Shown here: in pieces, positions 25,475 to 34,822 of the stretch
Layout: each line of letters opens with the position of its first letter
Position numbering within the stretch: position 1 is the stretch's first letter
Assembly: GCF_025145845.1 (NCBI RefSeq)
Contig: NZ_CP102253.1
Location: 3,348,001-3,412,000 of the forward strand
DNA: 64,000 nucleotides
Source: Alistipes shahii WAL 8301
GTDB lineage: Bacteria; Bacteroidota; Bacteroidia; Bacteroidales; Rikenellaceae
Reading direction: 5' to 3'
The notes under the pieces: generated by a model
Seen by the model: the letters and a program-made list of their open reading frames with translations, nothing else
What the model was told of the DNA's origin: nothing
The model's database searches: none
Program-made: the position numbers and the translations under genes

Positions 25475-25864
25475 ATGGCCACATTCGAAGAAAAAGCCGA
25501 ACGGTTGAAGAAAGAGTTGGAGGAAGCTACAAACGACGACCAACGTCGAAATCTGTCCCGCGAATACGAACTTACCTTGCGTCTGCTGCGCATCATCCGC
25601 GGAGAGGTCTTTACGCTCGACGACATCAATAAATGCCGCATGGAGATCATGCGACTATATCCCGGATACGATCGTCCCATAACGGCCGAATCGGGAATCC
25701 TGCTGGCTGCGGAGGCAATCCGCAAGTCCTTCGGAAAGAAATACTATCTTCCGCTTTACAAATATCCGATCCTCATTGATTTCGGGACACCGGATGGGCA
25801 GATATGCGTGATCCATCCGAGCAACTATATCAGTTATACGTCCAAAAAAGGAGGGGAAGAGTGA
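25475..25864 (+). CDS. Hypothetical cytosolic protein
   Basis: 129 residues. An N-terminal coiled coil (about residues 3-40, EKAERLKKELEEATNDDQRRNLSREYEL) leads into a compact part with LLRIIRGEVFTLDDINKCRMEIMRLYPGYD and ILIDFGTPDGQICVIHPSNY. I do not recognise a family. It follows the DUF2958 gene by 69 bp on the same strand. Confidence 0.65.
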   Translation: MATFEEKAERLKKELEEATNDDQRRNLSREYELTLRLLRIIRGEVFTLDDINKCRMEIMRLYPGYDRPITAESGILLAAEAIRKSFGKKYYLPLYKYPILIDFGTPDGQICVIHPSNYISYTSKKGGEE

Positions 25865-25891
25865 TTTGATCTTCCCCTTATACAGGCTACA

Positions 25892-26188
25892 TCAGCGCTG
25901 CGCTTTCATATAATGCTTTTCCAGCAGTTTATAAAGCGAGGACTGTGGATAAAGAATCTTTCCACCAAGAGTAGTATAAGGGATTTGGCGGTTGTCCCGG
26001 TAATTCTGCAAGGAGCGTTTCGAGATGCTGAAGATGCTGCAAATCTCCTCACTGGTCAGGTACAGTTCATTTCCGATGGTCGGGCGGTGCGTGTCGATCA
26101 GAATATCGACGGCACGGATGGCTTTGACGATGTCGCGGCGCAGTTCCTTGAACGCGGCGCTGTCGCGGGTAATGATCTCTTCGGTCAT
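25892..26188 (-). CDS. Excisionase-like helix-turn-helix protein
   Basis: 98 residues. HTH_17-type domain: NELYLTSEEICSIFSISKRSLQNYRDNRQIPYTTLGGKILYPQSSLYKLLEKHYM. The N-terminal half (FKELRRDIVKAIRAVDILIDTH) is helical. Its start lies 1 bp from the stop of the upstream paralogue at 26190, so they are one operon. Likely an excision/regulatory factor of the element that carried abiH. Confidence 0.82.
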   Translation of the reverse strand: MTEEIITRDSAAFKELRRDIVKAIRAVDILIDTHRPTIGNELYLTSEEICSIFSISKRSLQNYRDNRQIPYTTLGGKILYPQSSLYKLLEKHYMKAQR

Positions 26189-26189
26189 G

Positions 26190-26474
26190 CTACAGGCTTT
26201 TTATCAGGTGCTTTTCCAGAAGTTGCCGGATGTCGTCGTCCCGGAACAATACTTTATTCCCCAAGGCCGTATAGGGGATGATGCCGGCGGAGCGATAGTA
26301 TTGCAAGGCTCGCTTGGTGATGCTCAAGGCCTTGCAGACCTCCTCGGCCGTAAGCCACCGGACAGTTGTCGGTTGGGCGGAGAGGGAATGGAGCGCAGAC
26401 ACTCGCTCCAGAAGACGTTGAAGGTGCGCCTGCATCTCTTTATAGGCGCTCGTTTCCATAAGGACGCAATCCAT
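26190..26474 (-). CDS. Excisionase-like helix-turn-helix protein
   Basis: 94 residues; MDCVLMETS at 26474, or METSAYKEM five codons in. HTH_17: VRWLTAEEVCKALSITKRALQYYRSAGIIPYTALGNKVLFRDDDIRQLLEKHL. It is a paralogue of the next gene downstream. The degenerate iteron repeat at 26544-26577 lies 70 bp upstream of the start and could be its operator. Confidence 0.82.
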   Translation of the reverse strand: MDCVLMETSAYKEMQAHLQRLLERVSALHSLSAQPTTVRWLTAEEVCKALSITKRALQYYRSAGIIPYTALGNKVLFRDDDIRQLLEKHLIKSL

Positions 26475-26543
26475 AATGCTGAGGGTTTAGGTGATTTCTG
26501 CGTTAAGGATGTGCAAGATAATCCAAGCCTTCAGAAAACGATT

Positions 26544-26577
26544 CCTATGTCCGCTCCAGACCGTTCCAGTCCGCTCA
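26544..26577. repeat. Degenerate copy of the 37-bp iteron repeat
   Basis: ATGTCCGCTCCAG then CCGTTCCAG then TCCGCTC: the same tandem 10-bp pattern as 2627-2663 and 6362-6398, with a few changes. It lies in the promoter region of the HTH gene pair. The surrounding 26475-26755 has no gene. Confidence 0.75.
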
Positions 26578-26755
26578 AAGGAAAAAATGATCGACGGTGA
26601 CGCTGATGTCCGCCATAAATCGGCAAATGGAGTAATAAAAATCATATTTGCTTTTTTTATCAGATATTCACTATATTTGTATAGAGTTGTTTGACAGGAT
26701 GAACCTCGATGTAAGTTTATTCGAGACTTGCGTTTCTAAATCATTACCTCATAAA

Positions 26756-26794
26756 AAAGCAATGCCGTAACTCATTCAGTTACAGCATTGCTTT
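26756..26794. terminator. Strong hairpin near the right end of the island
   Basis: AAAGCAATGC and GTAAC pair with their complements (one mismatch) around TCATTCA, with an A run before it and TTT at its end. It may be a bidirectional terminator separating island from chromosome, or an element end. Confidence 0.65.
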
Positions 26795-26848
26795 GTAAAT
26801 CCCCGGAAACTCCCGCGGAGGGCGGGGCTGTTTTGCCGGAGATCGGTG

Positions 26849-27688
26849 TCAGTGTTTGTAGGTTGTTTCAGATATGGTTATAATATCCGTGCCATAATGC
26901 ACCTCCCGATTTTCGCAAGTGAGGGATTTGTTCCCATATACGTAGTTGCGGGTCTCCCAGACGAGCTTACCTTCCGCTTCGTACGTAATTCCGTTGAGGC
27001 GTCCCCGGTAATCGTAACTGTAATGTCTTACCCAATCCCATGGGCGTTCGGCCGTTTCTTCGGCAGCCAGACAGCCGTGAATAAGCGGTTTCGTCAGTTC
27101 ATCGTCGGAGTATGTGATTATGTATTTGCTTACAGCCGATACTTCGCCTGTATTCTTGAGCCAATATTTGTCACAGATTACCAGTTTTCCGTCGTAGGTG
27201 TATTTTGTTTCGGATACTTTACTATTCCCTCTGGAATATTCCAAACTGTGGACCAGCCGTTCCTGCTGGTCGTATTCGTTGCAAATCCGTTGGATGATAT
27301 GGTCGTCCTTGTCCGTTATCCGTTCTTCCAAAACCTTTTCGAGAGCGTCATCCAGATAAGTGCGTTTGAATTTTTGCGAATTCCACAGGGTTTCACCGGC
27401 CCATGTTTTTTCCGTGTATGTCACCGTTTTGCCGTCATATACGTAGTCCGAAGTTGTCGTTTCCGTAACGCCGTCTCTCGAGTTCCGGGTTCCGGTCAGC
27501 CGATCTTTTGCGTCGTAGGTGTACGTTATCACATATGTACTCTACTCTCCTCCGGGATCGGTTCTGTGAAGGGTCGTTGTCAGCGGGTGTGTCCATTTAG
27601 AGTCGCCTGTGTTCTCTCCGTCCTCTTTTTCACAACCTGAAGCGAGCAGCAATATCGCCGCAGCCAGGTAAAAGCGTCCTTGTTTCAT
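26849..27688 (-). pseudogene. YD-repeat-like lipoprotein with an in-frame TAG stop
   Basis: A lipoprotein start at 27688 (MKQGRFYLAAAILLLASGC, lipobox Cys19) leads to EKEDGENTGD, and the frame then meets TAG at 27542-27544 (after DPGGE). The same frame resumes at once (STYVITYTYDAKDRLTG) and stays open for 227 codons with tyrosine-rich strands (YVYDGKTVTYTEKTW, KYTYDGKLVICDKYW, HYSYDYRGRLNG) resembling RHS/YD repeats. A single substitution explains the split; readthrough or restart at the GTG at 27532 would yield a protein without an export signal. Confidence 0.75.
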
Positions 27689-27771
27689 GGCTCGAAATTT
27701 TAACGATTATAAGGGCTGTATTATGGGCATATCCACCTGCCGGCAACCCGCCTGCCGGACCGTGACACGGG

Positions 27772-28896
27772 TCATTCCAGCGTCCGGGCGTCCTTGAAAT
27801 AGATCTCCAGCAACTCCTTGGCGGCGATGAACGACGAGATTTTGTCCTCCAGCACGCGTTTCTCGTACGCTCCGATGCACGCCTCCACGGCCGGGTCGCG
27901 GTAGAAACTTCCGCGCAGCGCCTCGTTGATCGACTCGTACATCCAGTATTTGTTCTGCCGGTTGCGGTTGTGCTGGAAATAGCCGTTTTTCTGAATGTGG
28001 TCGAGGTACTCCTCCACGCCTTTCCAGACCTCCTCCAGCCCCGTCCGGGCCACCGCCGACGAGGTGTAGACCTTGGGCCGCCATCCCGATTCGGGCACGG
28101 GGAAAAGTCGCAAGGCCCCCTGAAACTGGGTCTGTGCCAGTTCGGCCTTGTGTATGTTCTCTCCGTCGGCCTTGGTGATGACCATCAGGTCGGCCATCTC
28201 CATGATGCCGCGCTTGATGCCTTGCAGTTCGTCTCCCGCACCGGAAATCTGCAACAGCATGAAGAGGTCCACCATCGAGTGCACGGCGGTTTCCGACTGT
28301 CCGACGCCCACCGTTTCGATGAAGATGACGTCGAATCCCGCGGCCTCGCACAGCACGATCGTCTCGCGCGTCTTTCGGGCCACTCCGCCGAGCGATCCCG
28401 CCGAGGGCGAGGGCCTCACGAAGACCGAAGGATTGTTGCAGATGCTCTCCATGCGGGTTTTGTCGCCGAGAATCGAGCCGCCGCTGCGCTCCGACGAAGG
28501 GTCTATGGCCAGCACCGCCAGCTTGTGGCGCAGCCCCGCGACCATGTTGCCGATGGCCTCGATGAAGGTCGATTTGCCGGCTCCCGGGACGCCCGTGATG
28601 CCTATGCGGACCGATTTCCCGGCGTGCGGGAGGCACGCTTCGATGATCTCCTGCGCCTGTGCATAGTGGTCGGGGTTCGACGATTCGACGAGCGTGATGG
28701 CCTGCGAGAGGGTGGTGATGTTGCCCGCGAGAATGCCCTCGACGTACTCTCCGGTGGAGAGCGCGCGCTTCTTGCGCCGCTTGAAGTAAGGGCTTACTAT
28801 CGGTTGTTCTTCAACGCCTTGCGTGACGTTGAGGGCTGTGTCGTGATGCGTGTCTGCGTACTCTTTTTCGTAATGGTCTATCCTGGTGAACGACAT
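27772..28896 (-). CDS. meaB: Methylmalonyl-CoA mutase-associated GTPase MeaB
   Basis: 374 residues. G3E-type P-loop GTPase that loads and protects the adenosylcobalamin of methylmalonyl-CoA mutase. Seen: Walker A GVPGAGKSTF (about residues 101-110), switch region DPSSERSGGSILGDKTRM, IFIETVGVGQSE (Walker B/switch II) and the base-recognition motif ITKADGEN. The N-terminal extension (about 90 residues) and C-terminal dimerisation arm are normal for MeaB. The mutase genes are not in the window, but the epimerase and decarboxylase of the same pathway lie 1.7 kb away. Confidence 0.96.
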   Translation of the reverse strand: MSFTRIDHYEKEYADTHHDTALNVTQGVEEQPIVSPYFKRRKKRALSTGEYVEGILAGNITTLSQAITLVESSNPDHYAQAQEIIEACLPHAGKSVRIGITGVPGAGKSTFIEAIGNMVAGLRHKLAVLAIDPSSERSGGSILGDKTRMESICNNPSVFVRPSPSAGSLGGVARKTRETIVLCEAAGFDVIFIETVGVGQSETAVHSMVDLFMLLQISGAGDELQGIKRGIMEMADLMVITKADGENIHKAELAQTQFQGALRLFPVPESGWRPKVYTSSAVARTGLEEVWKGVEEYLDHIQKNGYFQHNRNRQNKYWMYESINEALRGSFYRDPAVEACIGAYEKRVLEDKISSFIAAKELLEIYFKDARTLE

Positions 28897-28902
28897 GGTG
28901 TG

Positions 28903-29367
28903 TCAGCGTGTTGATTGTTCGATCAGTTTTTCGTTGATTTGCAGGGAATTGCCCATCCAGAGGGTGCGGTTCTTGGCGTCGGTCAGCACGCCGAACGGCA
29001 GGTAGCTGACGCCGAACGCCGTGAAACTCTTTTCGGCGTTGAGGCCCACGGAGATCCGTTCCGAGAGGTAGGGGCGCAGCAGCGGGGCTATTTTCGCGGG
29101 GTCCTCCTTCGTCACGACGATCACGCGCAGTTTGGTACCCGATTTGCCCGTGATTTCCTTCAGGCGTTCGAGCGAGGTTTTGCACGCGGGATTCGTCGAA
29201 TGGAAAAATTCGATGTAGGTCGTCGGGGCCGGTTCGGGCTGGCGGTTGTCGAGCCACGTCTGGATTTTGAGTTCGGGAACGCGTTCGCCGAGGGCGATGT
29301 TCTGGGCCGTGGCTCCCGCGGATGCGAAACCCGCGGCCAACAGCCATATAAGCAGCACTTTCTTCAT
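28903..29367 (-). CDS. Thioredoxin-like periplasmic protein (TlpA-type fold, no CXXC)
   Basis: 154 residues from MKKVLLIWLL at 29367. Signal peptide to ATAQ (residue 21), then a thioredoxin fold: PELKIQTWLDNRQ, TYIEFFHSTNPACKTSLERLKEI, KLRVIVVTKED, SYLPFGVLTDAKNRTLW. The redox centre is STNPAC rather than CXXC, leaving one Cys, so disulfide reductase activity is unlikely. The cis-proline loop (YLPFG) is kept. It ends 6 bp before meaB and is probably co-transcribed with it. Confidence 0.75.
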   Translation of the reverse strand: MKKVLLIWLLAAGFASAGATAQNIALGERVPELKIQTWLDNRQPEPAPTTYIEFFHSTNPACKTSLERLKEITGKSGTKLRVIVVTKEDPAKIAPLLRPYLSERISVGLNAEKSFTAFGVSYLPFGVLTDAKNRTLWMGNSLQINEKLIEQSTR

Positions 29368-29438
29368 AAGAGAGCCTTGTTTTATTCGATAAAGATAACA
29401 ATTATTTGGCATATGGACCAATTTTTTAGAATCAAGTT

Positions 29439-30428
29439 ATGAAAATAGGACTCGACACGGCTCCCGCCGCACTCCGCGGGACTTACTTCCAGCACCTCGC
29501 CAGCGTGCTGGCGCGCTACGCTCCGGAGCATGAATATATCATTGGCGCAGAGGTGAATGATGGTGTTGACCTCTACCACGGCTTTAGGTCGTCGCTGCCG
29601 TTGTCCGTGCATCTGCGGCGCGTGCCTTCGGTGATGACGGTCCCGAATCTCAATTTCCTGCGCTATCCGCATCTCTATACGTTTGCCGAACGGCTTTTCG
29701 TCCTGACGCTCTACCGCCGTGCGCTCCGGCGGGCCGGCCGGGTCATCACGGTCAGCGCTCCGGCCCGCGAGGAGCTGTCGGAACGCCTCAATATCGACCC
29801 TTCGAAGATCGAGGTCATGGTGCCGCTGGCGGTTCCGGCTCCGCACGGAAATCCATCTCAAGCGGAACTTGAACACGTGCGCCGCAAATATGCTCTTCCA
29901 GAACATTTTATATTGATGATAGGGACCGTCGAATCGCGACACAACCATCAGGCGGTTTTCGCGGCTCTGGCCGACGTTGCGTCCCCGGCCGGGGTGGTCG
30001 TCTGCGGCCGCCGCACGGTCTGGTCCGACTATCTGCTGGGCTATGCCCGCGCCCGCCGCATCGCCGCACGGGTGGATTTCATCTACGAACTGACCCCTTC
30101 GGACCTTCCGGCGCTGTTCCGTCTGGCGCGGGTCTTCGCCTATCTGCCCGACGCCGATGCCGAGGCGTCGGTCGTCCCCGTGGTCGAGGCCCTGCGGGCG
30201 GGTTTGCCGATGGTCTTGAGCGACACGCAGGTCAACCGCGAAGCCGCCGGAGAGGCCGCCGCCTATGTGCGTCCGGAGGCGCGGGGCGAGGTTCTCGCGG
30301 CGCTCGAAAACGCGTTGGAAGACGTGTCGTGGCGCCGCACGATGCAGGAGCGCGAACGCCGCCGCGCCGAACTGTTCTCCGAATACGCCGTGGCGGAACG
30401 GCTGATGCAGATTTACACGTCGCTGTAA
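29439..30428 (+). CDS. Glycosyltransferase family 4 (GT-B)
   Basis: 329 residues. The N-terminal domain (VDLYHGFRSSLPLSV, RRAGRVITVSAPAREELSERL) and C-terminal nucleotide-sugar domain (FILMIGTVESRHNHQAVF, IYELTPSDLPALFRLARVFAYLPDADAEASVVPVVEALRAGLPMVLSD) give the GT-B fold with the E-x7-E type motif of GT4. Cytosolic; sugar and acceptor cannot be told from sequence. Divergent from the thioredoxin-like gene. No sugar gene cluster adjoins it. Confidence 0.88.
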   Translation: MKIGLDTAPAALRGTYFQHLASVLARYAPEHEYIIGAEVNDGVDLYHGFRSSLPLSVHLRRVPSVMTVPNLNFLRYPHLYTFAERLFVLTLYRRALRRAGRVITVSAPAREELSERLNIDPSKIEVMVPLAVPAPHGNPSQAELEHVRRKYALPEHFILMIGTVESRHNHQAVFAALADVASPAGVVVCGRRTVWSDYLLGYARARRIAARVDFIYELTPSDLPALFRLARVFAYLPDADAEASVVPVVEALRAGLPMVLSDTQVNREAAGEAAAYVRPEARGEVLAALENALEDVSWRRTMQERERRRAELFSEYAVAERLMQIYTSL

Positions 30429-30540
30429 CCCCGGCTTTCGAACCGCAGGCCGCCGGAGGCTCCGCCGGAACGAATCGCCTTTCCGGACATTTCCTGCGAA
30501 TTCCGAACCCGAAGTTATTGCCAAAAAAAGTACTCCGAAT

Positions 30541-30572
30541 TTTGGCGGTTCTGAAAGATTCGTCTATCTTTG
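30541..30572 (+). promoter_or_regulatory. Bacteroidota promoter of the mce-mmd operon
   Basis: -33 box TTTG at 30541-30544 and -7 box TATCTTTG at 30565-30572, 20 bp apart, matching the Bacteroidota consensus (TTTG, about 20 bp, TAnnTTTG). The start codon lies 66 bp downstream. Confidence 0.8.
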
Positions 30573-30638
30573 TGTTCGCAAAATAACAACGAACGAAACA
30601 ACATACGAATATCCACTAACTTAAATTTAAATTTTGCT

Positions 30639-31049
30639 ATGAAAGTTTCTCATATCGAGCATCTTGGCGTTGCCGTGAAGAGTCTCGACGAGGCGATTCC
30701 CTACTGGGAGAACGTATTGGGCCTGAAGTGCTATGCCATCGAGGAGGTCGCCGACCAGAAGGTCCGCACGGCGTTCTTCATGCTGGGGCAGACCAAGATC
30801 GAATTGCTGGAGCCGACTTCGGAGGATTCGACGATCGCAAAGTACATCGAGAACCGCGGCGTCGGCATTCACCACATGGCGCTGGCCTGCGAAAACATCG
30901 AGGAGCAGCTCGCCGACGCGGAGGCCAAGGGCATCCGTCTGATCGACAAGACCCCCCGCAAGGGCGCCGAGGGCATGACCATCGCCTTCCTGCACCCGAA
31001 ATCGACCCAGGGCATTCTGACGGAGCTTTGCGAAAACAAAAACAAATAG
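30639..31049 (+). CDS. mce: Methylmalonyl-CoA epimerase
   Basis: 136 residues from the ATG at 30639 (longer in-frame starts run into the promoter). Vicinal oxygen chelate fold: HIEHLGVAVKSLDEAIPYWENVLGL, FFMLGQTKIELLEPTSEDS, GVGIHHMALACENIEEQL and STQGILTELCE. The metal-binding residues of the family (His in HLGV, Gln in LGQTKIE, His in HHMAL, Glu in LTELCE) are all there. It interconverts (R)- and (S)-methylmalonyl-CoA, feeding the decarboxylase encoded next, 4 bp downstream. Confidence 0.96.
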   Translation: MKVSHIEHLGVAVKSLDEAIPYWENVLGLKCYAIEEVADQKVRTAFFMLGQTKIELLEPTSEDSTIAKYIENRGVGIHHMALACENIEEQLADAEAKGIRLIDKTPRKGAEGMTIAFLHPKSTQGILTELCENKNK

Positions 31050-31053
31050 GATT

Positions 31054-32619
<1,566 letters not shown>

Positions 32620-32631
32620 CAGACTGAAAAG

Positions 32632-32970
32632 ATGACAATACTGACAGTTATGAACTGGGGATGGTCCGAGATACTCTGGGTGTCGCTGATCGGGTTCAGC
32701 CTGGTGTTTATCCTGCTGGTGGCGCTGATCTTCATTATGAAGGCCTTCGGGGCCTGCTTCCGGGTCCGTCCGGCGAGCGGCAGGAAGGTCGACGCCCAGC
32801 CGATGATCAGCGAGGAGGAGATCGCAGCCATCGCTACGGCACTCAAGATCTACAAGGGCGCCCTGCACGACCGCGAGTCCGAGGTGCTGACCATTCTCAA
32901 CATCAAGCGGGCCTATTCGCCCTGGAATTCGAAAATTCACGGTTTAACCCAGCTTCCCGACCGGAGATAG
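32632..32970 (+). CDS. OadG-family small membrane subunit (delta) of methylmalonyl-CoA decarboxylase
   Basis: 112 residues. One transmembrane helix (about residues 10-36, ILWVSLIGFSLVFILLVALIFIM), then a cytosolic tail with VDAQPMISEEEIAAIATALKIYKG and a polar end SPWNSKIHGLTQLPDR. The size and helix-plus-EEIAAI pattern is that of OadG/MmdD, which in this family holds the alpha subunit onto the membrane beta subunit. The gene lies 12 bp after mmdA. Confidence 0.85.
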   Translation: MTILTVMNWGWSEILWVSLIGFSLVFILLVALIFIMKAFGACFRVRPASGRKVDAQPMISEEEIAAIATALKIYKGALHDRESEVLTILNIKRAYSPWNSKIHGLTQLPDRR

Positions 32971-33006
32971 GACCCTGCGTCGGAACAAGACAACCCAAAA
33001 AAGAAA

Positions 33007-33468
33007 ATGAAAGATTACTCTTTGAAAATCAACGGACATAATTACAACGTCCAGATCGACGACGTGAACGAGGCCTCGACGGTAGCGCACGTCGTGGTCA
33101 ACGGCGTGGATTACGAAGTCGAGATCGAGGGCGCGAAAGCCTCGACGGTCTCCAAACCCCAGGTGTCCCCGGCCCCCAAGTCGGCCAACAGCGCCATGAT
33201 CACTCCCTCGACGGCCACTCCTTCGCCGCGCATCGCTCCCGCGCCTTCGACGTCGGGTTCCAGCGTGAAATGCCCGCTGCCGGGCACCGTGTTGAGCGTG
33301 AAGGTGGCCGTGGGCGATACCGTCGCGGCAGGACAGACGCTCGTCGTGCTCGAAGCCATGAAGATGGAGAACAACATCGACGCCGACCGCGCCGGTGTCG
33401 TGAAGCAGATTCTCGTGCAGCAGGGCGCTACGGTCATGGAAGGCGACGTTTTAATCGTAATCGGGTAG
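33007..33468 (+). CDS. mmdC: Biotin carboxyl carrier (gamma) subunit of methylmalonyl-CoA decarboxylase
   Basis: 153 residues. N-terminal beta-rich part (YSLKINGHNYNVQIDDV), a flexible Ala/Pro/Ser/Thr linker (about 50-82, the swinging arm), then the biotinyl domain VKCPLPGTVLSVKVAVGDTVAAGQTL with the biotinylation motif EAMKMENNI (Lys near 118) and ATVMEGDVLIVIG. It carries CO2 from the alpha to the beta subunit. It lies 4 bp upstream of the beta subunit gene. Confidence 0.94.
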   Translation: MKDYSLKINGHNYNVQIDDVNEASTVAHVVVNGVDYEVEIEGAKASTVSKPQVSPAPKSANSAMITPSTATPSPRIAPAPSTSGSSVKCPLPGTVLSVKVAVGDTVAAGQTLVVLEAMKMENNIDADRAGVVKQILVQQGATVMEGDVLIVIG

Positions 33469-33472
33469 GACT

Positions 33473-34684
33473 ATGTGGAATGCATTGACTTCCAGCTCCA
33501 ATTTCGTGCTGGAAAGCCTTGAAACCTTTGCCGAATCGACGGGCGTGGCCGGTCTGATAGCCAACATGGGGTGGGGCAGTCTGATTATGATCTGTGTGGC
33601 CTTCTTTCTGCTGTACCTGGCCATCAAACATAAGTTCGAACCGCTGCTGCTGCTGACCATCGCGTTCGGCATGCTGCTGACGAACCTTCCCGGAGCGAAC
33701 CTCTACCATACGGAACTTTTTGCCGGGGGGCACGTCCACTGGGATATTTTCGTCGCCCAGGCGGGACTCCTCGATTACCTCTATCTGGGCGTGAAGCTCG
33801 GCATCTATCCCTGCCTTATCTTCGTGGGCGTGGGCGCCATGACCGACTTCGGCCCGCTGATCGCCAACCCCAAGAGCTTCCTGCTGGGAGCCGCGGCGCA
33901 GATCGGTATTTTCCTCACGTTCATCGGCGCTTATGCGCTCGGGTTCTCGCCCGCCGAGGCCGGTTCGATCGGCATCATCGGCGGCGCCGACGGTCCCACG
34001 TCGATCTACCTGACCGCGATTCTGGCTCCCGAGCTGCTCGGCCCGATCGCCGTGGCCGCCTACTCCTACATGGCCCTCGTGCCGGTGATTCAGCCGCCGA
34101 TCATGCGCATGCTGACCACCGAGAAGGAGCGTAAGATCAAGATGCGTCAGCTGCGTCCGGTGTCGAAGACCGAGAAGATCCTCTTCCCGCTGATCATCAC
34201 CGTGATCATCGCGCTGCTGCTGCCGTCGGCCGCTCCGCTCGTCGGCTGTCTCATGCTGGGCAACCTGATGAAGGAGTGCGGCGTGGTGGACCGTCTGTCG
34301 AAGACGGTGCAGAACGAACTGATGAACATTGTCGTCATCTTCCTGGGTCTCACGGTGGGAGCTACGGCTACGGCCGAGGCGTTCCTCAATCCGCGGACGC
34401 TGTTCATCCTCGTGCTGGGCGTGATCGCCTTCGCGATGGGAACCGCCGGCGGCGTGCTGCTCGCCAAGGTGATGAACTTCTTCTCGAAGGGCGACAACAA
34501 GATCAATCCGCTGATCGGTTCGGCCGGCGTTTCGGCCGTCCCGATGGCCGCCCGCGTGTCGCAGACCGAGGGCCAGAAGGCCGATCCCTCGAACTTCCTG
34601 CTGATGCACGCCATGGGTCCCAACGTGGCCGGCGTGGTCGGTTCGGCGGTCGCCGCGGGCATTCTGCTTTCGTTCCTCGGATAG
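33473..34684 (+). CDS. mmdB: Na+-translocating methylmalonyl-CoA decarboxylase beta subunit
   Basis: 403 residues, about 9-10 transmembrane helices. Family features: GMLLTNLPG near the start, GVGAMTDFGPLIANPKSFLLGAAAQIGIF, the Na+ site segment GIIGGADGPTSIYL (with the conserved Asp in GADGPT) and GSAGVSAVPMAARVSQ near the C-terminus. It decarboxylates carboxybiotin and exports Na+. Last gene of the mce-mmdA-D-C-B operon, followed by a terminator at 34724-34755. Na+ exported here could be used by other Na+-dependent systems; nqrA begins at the right end of the window. Confidence 0.95.
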   Translation: MWNALTSSSNFVLESLETFAESTGVAGLIANMGWGSLIMICVAFFLLYLAIKHKFEPLLLLTIAFGMLLTNLPGANLYHTELFAGGHVHWDIFVAQAGLLDYLYLGVKLGIYPCLIFVGVGAMTDFGPLIANPKSFLLGAAAQIGIFLTFIGAYALGFSPAEAGSIGIIGGADGPTSIYLTAILAPELLGPIAVAAYSYMALVPVIQPPIMRMLTTEKERKIKMRQLRPVSKTEKILFPLIITVIIALLLPSAAPLVGCLMLGNLMKECGVVDRLSKTVQNELMNIVVIFLGLTVGATATAEAFLNPRTLFILVLGVIAFAMGTAGGVLLAKVMNFFSKGDNKINPLIGSAGVSAVPMAARVSQTEGQKADPSNFLLMHAMGPNVAGVVGSAVAAGILLSFLG

Positions 34685-34723
34685 GGAATCGCGTTCCGGG
34701 CCGCACGGCCCGATACGGTTGCA

Positions 34724-34755
34724 AGAGGGTTTCGGTTCGCCGGACCCTCTTTTTT
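34724..34755 (+). terminator. Terminator of the mce-mmd operon
   Basis: AGAGGGT pairs with ACCCTCT around a 13-nt partly paired loop, followed by a run of Ts. Confidence 0.8.
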
Positions 34756-34822
34756 GCGCCCGTGCCGTTGCAAGTCTCGCATTTTTCGCTATATTTATGA
34801 AACCTAAAACTCCTGCCTTATT

